The notes below the pieces were generated by a model that searched no databases, was not told the origin of the DNA, and worked only from the letters and a program-made list of their open reading frames with translations. This document shows, piece by piece, positions 15,472 to 23,418 of a stretch of DNA of 33,745 bases. The position numbers and the translations under genes are program-made. Source of the DNA: UBA3537 sp038138145 (lineage in GTDB: Bacteria > Bacteroidota > Bacteroidia > Flavobacteriales > Flavobacteriaceae); the NCBI GenBank assembly GCA_038138145.1, contig JAYQDD010000012.1, positions 1-33,745 of the forward strand, written 5' to 3'. Each line of letters opens with the position of its first letter. The stretch's first letter is position 1.

Positions 15472-16983
15472 TTAAGAAAGCTTCAACAACTCATCCAACA
15501 AAGTTCTGGAATTGGAAAGGCGAGGTATTTTGTGTTGCCCGCCCAATTTATTTTTAGTTTTTAACCAGTCGTGAAAAAGCCCACTTTTAGCGACATTGAT
15601 TTTTGGTAAATTCAGCGTCATGTTGTTGTAGCGTTTGGCTTCATAGTCGGAGTTGAGGGACTTTAAAGCATTATCCAAAAGTTCTGTAAAATAATTCAAA
15701 TTCTTTGGTGGTGTTTTAAATTCAATAAGCCATTCATGAGCTCCTTTGTTTTTGCCCTTCATAAAAATGGGCGCCACGGTGTAATCACTGATTTCACAAC
15801 CAATTTTTTGTGACACACTTTTAAGGGCTTGGTCTGTGTTTTCAATAATCAATTCTTCGCCAAACACATTGATAAAATGTTTTGTACGTCCTGTAACCTT
15901 GATGCGGTAAGGGTCAATACATGTAAAGCGAACGGTGTCCCCAATTTGATAGCGCCAAAGCCCCGCATTTGTGGTGATGATCATGGCGTAATTTTTCCCT
16001 TTTTCAACCTCAAATAATGGAATAACTTTTTCATTTTTAGTGCCATAGGAATCCATGGGGATAAACTCATAGAAAATACCATAATCCAACATCAACAATA
16101 ATTCGTCAGAGTTATTTTGATCTTGAATGGCAAAAAACCCTTCAGAAGCGTTATAGGTCTCATAGTATTTAAACGACGATGAAGGGATAATTTTTTTGTA
16201 CTGCTTTTCGTAGGGTTTAAAGCTTACACCACCATGAAAATAAACTTCCAAGTTGGGCCATAGTTCTAATACATTGCTGTGTCCTGTCGTTTCAAGAACA
16301 TTATTTAGTAAGACGAGCATCCAAGATGGTACCCCTGCCAAACTGGTCACATTTTCTTTGATTGATTCGTCTACAATGGCATGCATTTTCGTTTCCCAAT
16401 CACTCATAAGCGAAACTTTATTGCTGGGCGTACTGCTGAATTCGGCCCAAAAAGGCATATTATCAATCAATATGGCCGATAAATCTCCGAAAATAGTACC
16501 GTTTTCTTCGTACAATTCTTTACTTCCACCAAGACGTAAATTTTTGCCATTAAACAATTCAGAATCCGGATTATTGTTTAAATACATACACAATAAATCC
16601 TTTCCAGCCGCATAGTGACAGTCTTCCAAAGAGGCATTACTGACAGGGATAAATTTACTTTTTGCATTGGTGGTTCCACTCGATTTTGCAAACCATTTAA
16701 TAGGTTTAGCCCAAAAAATATTTTGTTCTCCTTTTCGCGAACGTTCAATGAGTTCATGGTAACTTTCATAAGTCGAAACCGGTACGCGTTTGGCAAATTC
16801 GCGGTACGATGTGATGGATTTAAAATCATACTTTTGCCCGATCTCCGTATTTTTAGATAATTCCAAAAGGTTTGTAAGAAGCTCATTTTGAACTTCATAG
16901 GGGTATTTTAGAAACAAATCAATTTGATGAAAACGTTTCTTTAAAAACCAGGAAGCAACCGAATTGACTAATGGAATTGCCAT
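15472..16983 (-). CDS. GH3 auxin-responsive promoter family protein (acyl-adenylating enzyme-like)
   Basis: A 503-residue cytoplasmic protein of the GH3 family in the ANL (adenylate-forming) superfamily. Visible motifs: IKWFAKSSGTTNAKSKFIPVS (the Ser/Thr/Gly-rich ATP-phosphate loop, about residues 95-115), YETYNASEGFFAIQD (the YxxSEG adenine-binding motif), GLWRYQIGDTVRF (the YxxGD motif) and VTGRTKHFINVFGEELI near the hinge to the C-terminal lid. In plants GH3 enzymes join amino acids to jasmonate or auxin; bacterial members have no well-established substrate in this group. Plausible chemistry is ATP-dependent acyl activation. It is divergent from the DUF2797 gene with 44 bases between, and a small lipoprotein gene follows on the same strand. 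Confidence 0.88.
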   Translation of the reverse strand: MAIPLVNSVASWFLKKRFHQIDLFLKYPYEVQNELLTNLLELSKNTEIGQKYDFKSITSYREFAKRVPVSTYESYHELIERSRKGEQNIFWAKPIKWFAKSSGTTNAKSKFIPVSNASLEDCHYAAGKDLLCMYLNNNPDSELFNGKNLRLGGSKELYEENGTIFGDLSAILIDNMPFWAEFSSTPSNKVSLMSDWETKMHAIVDESIKENVTSLAGVPSWMLVLLNNVLETTGHSNVLELWPNLEVYFHGGVSFKPYEKQYKKIIPSSSFKYYETYNASEGFFAIQDQNNSDELLLMLDYGIFYEFIPMDSYGTKNEKVIPLFEVEKGKNYAMIITTNAGLWRYQIGDTVRFTCIDPYRIKVTGRTKHFINVFGEELIIENTDQALKSVSQKIGCEISDYTVAPIFMKGKNKGAHEWLIEFKTPPKNLNYFTELLDNALKSLNSDYEAKRYNNMTLNLPKINVAKSGLFHDWLKTKNKLGGQHKIPRLSNSRTLLDELLKLS

Positions 16984-17027
16984 AAAATTAGCTATATTTA
17001 CAAGGTTAAATGTAACAAAAATTCTCT

Positions 17028-17825
17028 ATGCTTTACCAAGGTGTCCTCACAAAAATGCAAACCGAGCTTTCCACGCCTATAAATTATTTTTTAACACTTG
17101 GTGAAGCGTTTATTCAGCCCCAGCAGTTGTTACAAAAAAAGCTAAAATTAAAATTTTTAGGGTATCAGTGTTTGAATTGTGGCAGTACGGAAGTCACCTT
17201 CAGACAAGGATTTTGTAAATCTTGTTTTTTTGAATTGCCACAAACCGCCGATTGGATTATGCATCCCGAAAAAAGTCAGGCACATTTAGGGATTGAAGAA
17301 CGCGATTTAGAATTTGAAAAAAAAGTACAGCTTCAACCTCATATCGTATATTTGGCCAACTCGAGCAATGTAAAAGTGGGGGTGACCCGCAAAACTCAAG
17401 TGCCCACACGATGGATTGATCAAGGTGCCGAAATGGCTTTAGAAATTTTGGAAGTACCCAACCGTTATTTGGCGGGTGTAGCCGAAGTTGCCCTAAAAAA
17501 ATACATCAGTGACAAAACAAATTGGCGTGAAATGCTCAAAGGGAAATCCTCTGATGAAGATTTGATGGCTTGGCGTCATCAACTAGAACCTTATTTGCCA
17601 GAACAAGTTAAACCTTATTTTTTGGCGAATAACCAACCGTTGAATTTGTTGTTCCCCGTTGAACAATATCCTGAAAAACCAAAGAGTTTAAACCTTACAA
17701 AAACTCCAGAATATGAAGGTATTCTTGTGGGGATTAAAGGGCAGTATCTTATATTTGAGGATGATACGGTATTCAATATAAGAAGTAACGAGGGACTCGT
17801 GGTTGGACTTGATATTTCAACTTAG
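17028..17825 (+). CDS. DUF2797 protein with N-terminal zinc ribbon
   Basis: A 265-residue protein matching the DUF2797 family. A four-cysteine zinc ribbon is visible at Cys48, Cys51, Cys63 and Cys66 (CLNCGSTEVTFRQGFCKSC). It is followed by IVYLANSSNVKVGVTRK and TRWIDQGA (about 107-134), which resembles the first strands of a GIY-YIG nuclease-type fold (a strand, KVGxTR, then an Arg helix). The rest is helical with VPNRYLAGVAEVALKKYISDKTNWREML. The function of the family is unknown; if the GIY-YIG resemblance is real, nucleic-acid binding or cleavage is possible. No signal peptide. Its stop overlaps the stop of the convergent transporter gene by 4 bases. Confidence 0.82.
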   Translation: MLYQGVLTKMQTELSTPINYFLTLGEAFIQPQQLLQKKLKLKFLGYQCLNCGSTEVTFRQGFCKSCFFELPQTADWIMHPEKSQAHLGIEERDLEFEKKVQLQPHIVYLANSSNVKVGVTRKTQVPTRWIDQGAEMALEILEVPNRYLAGVAEVALKKYISDKTNWREMLKGKSSDEDLMAWRHQLEPYLPEQVKPYFLANNQPLNLLFPVEQYPEKPKSLNLTKTPEYEGILVGIKGQYLIFEDDTVFNIRSNEGLVVGLDIST

Positions 17826-18526
17826 TCCAAATCAATTTCTTGATTTACGTTTAATTCAAAGCGCTTTCTAAACCAATAAACACTTAGATACAAAAGTGGA
17901 GTGTCGAGTGCAGCTATTAGGACTTTAAATAAAAATCCTGCAAGCAACAATCCGCTAAATAAATCCCAATCGATTTCTCCAAATGAACACAGCAACAACA
18001 ATACGGTTGCCGTATCGATAAATTGCGATAAAAAGGTAGAACAATTGTTGCGTAGCCAAAGGTGTTTTCCTTTGGTTAGGCGTTTCCAAAAGTGATAAAT
18101 TTGAATATCCACAAATTGTGCAAACAAATAGGCCAACATACTGGCCAAAACGGCAATTGCAGTGCTACCGAAAACTGTTGAAAATAATTCATCAGAAACC
18201 GGTGACCAGTCGGTAGCTGGTGCTGCATTGGCAATATAAATAATGCCCATAGCCAAAAATGAAGCAAAAATTCCACCAACCACCACCTCGTTGGCTTTTT
18301 TCTTTCCATAAATCTCACTAATCAAATCGGTAATCAAAAAGGTAATCGGATAGGGGAGGATGCCTACAGAAATCTCAAATAATTTTACCCCAAAAATAGA
18401 AACATCAAAAGGATAATAATAAAAGAATTTTTTAAAAATTAGATTAGATACGACCAAAGACGTGATGAATAAAATTCCTAAAATTAGATACAGGCGTCGC
18501 GCTAAAGCTTTGTCTTTCAATGGCAT
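17822..18526 (-). CDS. Queuosine precursor transporter (YhhQ/COG1738 family)
   Basis: A 234-residue inner-membrane protein with about six hydrophobic helices (LYLILGILFITSLVVSNLIF, ISVGILPYPITFLITDLISE, VVGGIFASFLAMGIIYIA and others). The pattern VSNLIFKKF, then PYPITFLITDLISEIYGKKKA, is typical of YhhQ/QPTR, which import 7-cyano-7-deazaguanine or a related queuine precursor for tRNA modification. AQFVDIQIYHFWKR and LWLRNNCSTFLSQFIDT are the other two family blocks. It may be called queT/yhhQ; I leave the symbol out because several names are in use. Convergent with DUF2797, and about 170 bases of non-coding DNA lie between it and folK. Confidence 0.9.
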   Translation of the reverse strand: MPLKDKALARRLYLILGILFITSLVVSNLIFKKFFYYYPFDVSIFGVKLFEISVGILPYPITFLITDLISEIYGKKKANEVVVGGIFASFLAMGIIYIANAAPATDWSPVSDELFSTVFGSTAIAVLASMLAYLFAQFVDIQIYHFWKRLTKGKHLWLRNNCSTFLSQFIDTATVLLLLCSFGEIDWDLFSGLLLAGFLFKVLIAALDTPLLYLSVYWFRKRFELNVNQEIDLD

Positions 18527-18696
18527 TGGTTGTCGATAAATACTTTAGTAAAGATATAATATTAATTTTTCATGTGTTTATATTTATTGTTTTTCAATGG
18601 TCACATGTAACCTTTGATGTTTAAAATAATCATTCTGCTGTGTGTTAATAATTATTTTTAACATGTCGGTTTCTTTTACTTAAATTGCTGTTTCTT
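18527..18696. other. Intergenic region between the transporter and folK genes
   Basis: About 170 bases of AT-rich DNA between two divergent genes. It must hold both promoters, but I see no clear TTTG-N19-TAnnTTTG match on either strand. A partial inverted repeat, GTTAA and TTAAC around a TA-rich core, is present near 18643-18661. I see no coding sequence. Confidence 0.5.
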
Positions 18697-19824
18697 ATGA
18701 GTGTACAAAAGCGCATATTTATTGGGTTAGGCAGCAACGTGGGGGATCGACTTTCGTACCTTCAATTGGCAGTGGATACTATTCATTATGAAGTGGGCAG
18801 TATTTTGAACTTATCAAGTTGTTATGAAACTCCAGCCATGGGTTTTGAGGGCGATCCTTTTTTGAATGCCTGTATTGAGGTACGTACTTTTTTGTCAGCG
18901 GAATTAGTGCTTTCGAAATTACTTCAAATTGAGGAACGCCATGGGCGTAAACGATTTGACGACGGTCAGTACCATGCACGAACAATTGACTTAGATATTC
19001 TGTTTTTTGACGGCGAAATTATTGAGAATGAACTTCTTAGTGTGCCGCATCCACGATTAGAACAACGCCTTTTTGTGTTGCATCCCATGGTTGAAATTGC
19101 CCCTAATTTTGTGCATCCAAAATTGAAGAAAACGACATCAAAATTAGTAGAAGATTGTACGGACGACAGTCCGATTTCTAAACACCAAGGTATGCTCAAG
19201 AACCCCCTTCAAACGTTTGATTTTTCGAACTATAATTTCATTGCCATAGAAGGCAATATAGGTACTGGAAAAACAAGTTTGACCCATATGATGGCCGAGG
19301 ACTTTAATGCAAAATCCATTTTTGAACGTTTTGCCGATAACCCATTTTTGCCTAAGTTTTATGAAGATGCCGATCGCTATGCCTTTACTTTAGAAATGTC
19401 TTTTTTGGCCGATCGTTACCAGCAAATTTCAGACGATTTGGCTCAACTGGATTTATTTAAAGATTTTATCATTGCCGATTATGATGTGTTTAAATCATTG
19501 ATTTTTTCAAAAATAACCTTGCCTGAGGACGAATTTTTACTCTACAAAAAATTATTTTATCAGGTCTACAAAGATTTTAAACGTCCTGACTTATATGTTT
19601 ATTTGCACCAAGACACAGAGAAACTTCAGCAAAATATCAAAAAGCGTGGGCGTATATACGAAAAGAATTTAACGGCGGAATATTTAGAAAAAATCCATAT
19701 GGGATATTTGGAGTTTATAAAAAACAACCCACAGTCCAAGGTCAAAATCATTGATATTTCAGCACGTGATTTTGTTGAAAATCGTCACGATTATTTGTGG
19801 CTACTAGAACAAATTCAGGGTTGA
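18697..19824 (+). CDS. folK: HPPK-deoxynucleoside kinase fusion protein
   Basis: A 375-residue fusion. Residues 5-155 are HPPK (FolK), which pyrophosphorylates 6-hydroxymethyl-dihydropterin in folate synthesis: IFIGLGSNVGDRLSYLQLA, YETPAMG, NACIEV, HARTIDLDILFF (the Asp pair binding Mg) and PHPRLEQRLFVLHPM. After a short linker (about 156-178), residues 179-373 form a deoxynucleoside kinase of the dNK/dGK type: FIAIEGNIGTGKTSL (Walker A 186-193), EMSFLADRYQQ, IADYDVFKSLIF, DLYVYLHQDTEKLQQNIKKRGR (lid) and YLEKIHMGYLEFI. Both halves look complete. Such fusions are common in Bacteroidetes. ATG at 18697 (MSVQKRIFIG) is chosen over a TTG at 18685. The last 10 bases overlap the convergent methyltransferase gene. 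Confidence 0.94.
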   Translation: MSVQKRIFIGLGSNVGDRLSYLQLAVDTIHYEVGSILNLSSCYETPAMGFEGDPFLNACIEVRTFLSAELVLSKLLQIEERHGRKRFDDGQYHARTIDLDILFFDGEIIENELLSVPHPRLEQRLFVLHPMVEIAPNFVHPKLKKTTSKLVEDCTDDSPISKHQGMLKNPLQTFDFSNYNFIAIEGNIGTGKTSLTHMMAEDFNAKSIFERFADNPFLPKFYEDADRYAFTLEMSFLADRYQQISDDLAQLDLFKDFIIADYDVFKSLIFSKITLPEDEFLLYKKLFYQVYKDFKRPDLYVYLHQDTEKLQQNIKKRGRIYEKNLTAEYLEKIHMGYLEFIKNNPQSKVKIIDISARDFVENRHDYLWLLEQIQG

Positions 19825-20348
19825 TTCATCTTAGAAAACAAATCCCAAAGCACTACACCACAACTTACGGCAATATTTAACGAATGTTTAGTACCAAATT
19901 GTGGGATTTCAATCACACCATCACACTGATTTACCACATCTTGTGCCACACCTTTCACCTCGTGCCCAAAGACCACGGCATAAGTTGTGTTTTTTTGTGG
20001 GGTAAAATCATGAAGCATTTGTGCGTTTTCGGCCTGTTCAATAGCCATCACTTTTACGTTCTGATTTTGAAGATTTTTTACCGCCTCAAAAGTATCTTTT
20101 GCATAAGACCAATCCACAGCATCCGTACTTCCCAAAGCAGTTTTTTGAATGTCTTTATGCGGCGGGGTGGCCGTAATTCCACAGAGGTAAATATGGGCAA
20201 TACGAAAAGCGTCAGAGGATCTAAATACACTCCCAATATTATTCAAACTTCGCACGTTGTCTAGAATTACAATTAGTGGTGTTTTTTTGATGCTTTTGAA
20301 AGCGTCTACACTTAATCGGTTCAATTCGCTATTTTTCAATTTTCGCAT
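19815..20348 (-). CDS. TrmH/SpoU-family RNA 2'-O-methyltransferase
   Basis: A 177-residue SPOUT-class methyltransferase. All three family motifs are present: motif 1 LDNVRSLNNIGSVFRSSDAF (with Asn37, Gly39 and Arg43), motif 2 YAVVFGHEVKGVAQDVV, and motif 3 IEIPQFGTKHSLNIAVSCGVVLWD, which form the knotted S-adenosylmethionine site. It methylates a ribose in tRNA or rRNA; the exact target is not readable from sequence. It is short and lacks an N-terminal RNA-binding extension, as in TrmL-like single-domain members. The stop overlaps the 3' end of the folK fusion by 10 bases; it is divergent from mutS. Confidence 0.92.
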   Translation of the reverse strand: MRKLKNSELNRLSVDAFKSIKKTPLIVILDNVRSLNNIGSVFRSSDAFRIAHIYLCGITATPPHKDIQKTALGSTDAVDWSYAKDTFEAVKNLQNQNVKVMAIEQAENAQMLHDFTPQKNTTYAVVFGHEVKGVAQDVVNQCDGVIEIPQFGTKHSLNIAVSCGVVLWDLFSKMNQP

Positions 20349-20447
20349 GGGCGGAATTCTCTGTTTTTAGGTTTTAAAACACACTAAATTTAATTACATT
20401 AGCATCTTTATGCACGTACAAAAATACGCTTTTAAAATATAGATTCA

Positions 20448-23051
20448 TTGGCCAAAAAAGTAAAAAAGGAAACTCCACTCATGAAACAGTACAATGCCAT
20501 TAAGGCAAAGTACCCCGATGCGTTGTTGTTGTTTCGTGTGGGCGATTTCTATGAAACTTTTGGGAGTGATGCTATAAAGGCGGCTAAAATATTGGATATT
20601 ATTTTGACCAAACGCGGCGCTGGGAGTCAAAGTGAAACAGAACTTGCAGGATTCCCACACCACTCTTTGAATACGTATTTACCGAAACTAGTCAAAGCTG
20701 GAGAGCGTGTTGCTATTTGTGATCAGTTGGAAGATCCAAAAAAGACTAAAAAAATTGTTAAGCGCGGTGTTACAGAACTCATCACACCAGGGGTATCGCT
20801 AAATGATGAGGTTTTAAGCTCAAAAACCAATAATTTTTTGGCTGCTGTTTACTTTGGTAAGTCTGTTGGAATCTCATTTTTGGATGTCTCTACAGGCGAG
20901 TTTTTGACCGCTCAAGGCAGTGAAACGTATATTGCAAAATTACTTCAGAATTTTAACCCCAGTGAAGTCCTCATCGAAAAACAAAAAAGAACGCAATTTT
21001 CAAAAACTTTTGGGGATGATTTTAATGTTTTTTATTTAGAAGACTGGGTGTTTCAAGACGATTACGCCAACGAGTCGTTGTGTAAACATTTTCAAACCAA
21101 AACCTTGAAAGGATATGGAGTTGATGAGCTACCCAATGGCGTAATTTCATCTGGAGCCATACTACATTACTTAGGCGAGACACAGCACCATAAACTACAG
21201 CATATTACATCTATAGAACGCATTTTGGAAGGCGATTTTGTTTGGATGGATAAATTTACCATTCGTAATTTGGAACTCTACCATTCTACAAATCACAATG
21301 CAGTCACGTTGATTCAAATTATCGATAAAACCCTTTCGCCTATGGGTGGCCGATTATTAAAACGCTGGTTGGCTCTGCCGTTAAAATCTATTGATAAAAT
21401 TAGAAGGCGTCACGAAGTGGTTCAGTTTTTTTGTGAAAATGAAGCAGAACTAGAACAGTTGCAGTCCAGTATCAAAGGCATTGGCGATTTAGAGCGTTTG
21501 ATTTCTAAGGTTGCCACGGGCAAAGTTAACCCCCGTGAAGTCATTCAATTAAAAAACTCGTTGGCGCAAATCATACCCATAAAAACACGTGCCTTGGAGA
21601 GTGGTCATTCGACCTTAGTTGCTTTAGGTAAGCAGATTCAAGATTGTCAGGAGTTGAGAGAAAAAATTTCAAGCACTTTAAACGAAGAAGCACCAGTACA
21701 TATTCTGAAAGGAAACACAATTACATCCTCTGCATCAGAAGAATTAGCGGCCTTACGCGCTATTGCATTTTCTGGGAAAGATTATTTAGATCAAATGTTG
21801 GCGCGTGAGAGTGAAGCGACTGGAATTCCTTCTTTAAAAATTGCTTCCAATAACGTTTTTGGATACTACATTGAAGTGCGCAATACACACAAAGATAAAG
21901 TGCCTGAACACTGGATTCGCAAACAAACATTGGTCAATGCAGAACGTTATATTACAGAGGAACTTAAAGAATATGAACAAAAAATATTAGGCGCAGAGGA
22001 TCAAATTTTGGCTATTGAACAACGCATATTTTCAGAGTTAATCCGTTGGATGCATGGGCATATCAAAGCGGTACAAAAGAATGCACATTTGGTCGCTCAA
22101 TTGGACTGTTTGAGTGCTTTTGCACATTTGGCCCAAAAACACCAATATACGCAACCTGAACTCGACCTTTCATTTGATTTAGACATCAAAAAAGGCCGTC
22201 ATCCAGTCATAGAACAACAACTGCCTTTGGGTGAAACTTACGTGGCCAATGACGTTTTTTTGGATCGAGAAACCCAGCAAATCATCATGATTACAGGGCC
22301 TAATATGTCGGGTAAATCTGCCATTTTACGTCAAACCGCTTTGATTGTTTTGTTGGCACAAATAGGTAGTTTTGTTCCTGCAGAAAAAGCAAGAATTGGC
22401 GTGGTGGATAAACTTTTCACTCGAGTAGGCGCGAGTGATAATATTTCTATGGGTGAGTCTACTTTTATGGTTGAAATGAATGAAACGGCTTCAATTTTGA
22501 ATAATATTTCAGAGCGAAGTTTAGTTTTGTTAGATGAAATTGGTCGAGGGACAAGCACTTACGATGGGATTTCAATTGCATGGGCAATTAGTGAATATTT
22601 GCATGAGCATCCATCGCGCGCCAAGACGCTTTTTGCAACGCATTATCATGAGCTGAATGAAATGACTGAATTGTTTTCACGAATCAAAAATTATAATGTC
22701 GCTGTTAAAGAGTTGAAAGATAATGTATTGTTTTTAAGAACCTTAGTTGCTGGCGGTAGTCAGCACAGTTTTGGAATTCATGTGGCTAAAATGGCAGGAA
22801 TGCCACAAGCGGTACTGCAACGTTCTAAGAAAATATTAAAGCAGCTTGAAAAATCACATTCAGGGGATGAGTTGACGGCCAAAGCCAAAGGGTTGAGTTC
22901 TGAAATGCAACTGAGTTTTTTCAATTTAGATGATCCGTTACTTGAGGAGTTAAAAGCCGATATTTTGGATACAGATATAGATCGTTTAACACCTGTTGAA
23001 GCTTTGATGAAGCTGAATGAAATCAAGCGTATGCTCACGAAGAAGAAATGA
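20448..23051 (+). CDS. mutS: DNA mismatch repair protein MutS
   Basis: Recognises base mismatches and small loops and starts repair with MutL. 867 residues with the full domain set: mismatch-binding domain with the Phe-x-Glu motif in RVGDFYETFG (Phe34, Glu36), connector, lever and clamp regions, and the ATPase with GPNMSGKS (617-624), DEIGRGTSTYDGISIAWAI and THYHELNEM. The start is TTG at 20448 (MAKKVKKETPLMKQYNAIKA), because the preceding residues of the mismatch domain are conserved; the next ATG (20479) would drop the first ten residues. The upstream 99 bases are shared with the divergent methyltransferase gene. The end is followed by the tRNA promoter. Confidence 0.97.
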   Translation: MAKKVKKETPLMKQYNAIKAKYPDALLLFRVGDFYETFGSDAIKAAKILDIILTKRGAGSQSETELAGFPHHSLNTYLPKLVKAGERVAICDQLEDPKKTKKIVKRGVTELITPGVSLNDEVLSSKTNNFLAAVYFGKSVGISFLDVSTGEFLTAQGSETYIAKLLQNFNPSEVLIEKQKRTQFSKTFGDDFNVFYLEDWVFQDDYANESLCKHFQTKTLKGYGVDELPNGVISSGAILHYLGETQHHKLQHITSIERILEGDFVWMDKFTIRNLELYHSTNHNAVTLIQIIDKTLSPMGGRLLKRWLALPLKSIDKIRRRHEVVQFFCENEAELEQLQSSIKGIGDLERLISKVATGKVNPREVIQLKNSLAQIIPIKTRALESGHSTLVALGKQIQDCQELREKISSTLNEEAPVHILKGNTITSSASEELAALRAIAFSGKDYLDQMLARESEATGIPSLKIASNNVFGYYIEVRNTHKDKVPEHWIRKQTLVNAERYITEELKEYEQKILGAEDQILAIEQRIFSELIRWMHGHIKAVQKNAHLVAQLDCLSAFAHLAQKHQYTQPELDLSFDLDIKKGRHPVIEQQLPLGETYVANDVFLDRETQQIIMITGPNMSGKSAILRQTALIVLLAQIGSFVPAEKARIGVVDKLFTRVGASDNISMGESTFMVEMNETASILNNISERSLVLLDEIGRGTSTYDGISIAWAISEYLHEHPSRAKTLFATHYHELNEMTELFSRIKNYNVAVKELKDNVLFLRTLVAGGSQHSFGIHVAKMAGMPQAVLQRSKKILKQLEKSHSGDELTAKAKGLSSEMQLSFFNLDDPLLEELKADILDTDIDRLTPVEALMKLNEIKRMLTKKK

Positions 23052-23071
23052 TGACAAAAACCAAAAAAAAC

Positions 23072-23101
23072 TTTGGTATTATCAGAAATGTGTTAAATTT
23101 G
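23072..23101 (+). promoter_or_regulatory. Promoter of the tRNA-Gly/tRNA-Leu unit
   Basis: TTTG (23072-23075), an 18-base spacer, then TAAATTTG (23094-23101): a near-perfect Bacteroidetes promoter 38 bases before the first tRNA. Confidence 0.75.
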
Positions 23102-23139
23102 CAACCCCTTTGTATAACAAAGGAACGTTCTTATAAATT

Positions 23140-23211
23140 GCGAAAGTAGCTCAGGGGTAGAGCATCACCTTGCCAAGGTGAGGGTCGCGGGTTCAAATCC
23201 CGTCTTTCGCT
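23140..23211 (+). tRNA. tRNA-Gly (anticodon GCC)
   Basis: 72-base cloverleaf. Acceptor GCGAAAG (23140-23146) pairs with CTTTCGC (23204-23210), discriminator T. D-arm GCTCAGGGGTAGAGC; anticodon loop TTGCCAA with GCC at 23172-23174 and stem TCACC/GGTGA; T-arm CGGGTTCAAATCCCG. No CCA is encoded. The unit is cotranscribed with tRNA-Leu 20 bases downstream. Confidence 0.96.
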
Positions 23212-23231
23212 CAGAATTTTTAAGTCTTAAT

Positions 23232-23315
23232 GCTGAAGTGGTGGAATTGGTAGACACGTTGGACTTAAAATCCAATGGCCATTAGGCCGTACGGGTTCAA
23301 GTCCCGTCTTCAGTA
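23232..23315 (+). tRNA. tRNA-Leu (anticodon UAA)
   Basis: Class II tRNA of 84 bases with a long variable arm (TGGCCATTAGGCCGT). Acceptor GCTGAAG pairs with CTTCAGT, the first pair being G-U, discriminator A. Anticodon stem TTGGA/TCCAA encloses loop CTTAAAA with TAA at 23266-23268. T-arm ACGGGTTCAAGTCCCGT. No CCA is encoded. It lies between tRNA-Gly and a strong terminator. Confidence 0.95.
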
Positions 23316-23316
23316 C

Positions 23317-23348
23317 AAAACCCGCAACAGTCGTTGCGGGTTTTTTTT
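23317..23348 (+). terminator. Rho-independent terminator after the tRNA pair
   Basis: Stem CCCGCAAC (23321-23328) / GTTGCGGG (23333-23340), extended by AAAA/TTTT pairs, loop AGTC, followed by eight T residues. It marks the border between the housekeeping block and the polysaccharide locus. Confidence 0.93.
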
Positions 23349-23418
23349 GTTATGTAAGATTCTTTAAATTTTTTATTTATTAAAATCTTTAGTAATATTA
23401 ACCTCAAATACTACCAAT

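Noticed and set aside
20349..20447. Clear promoters for mutS and the divergent methyltransferase gene
   Set aside because: TA-rich stretches exist, but no pair of boxes has the right spacing on either strand.
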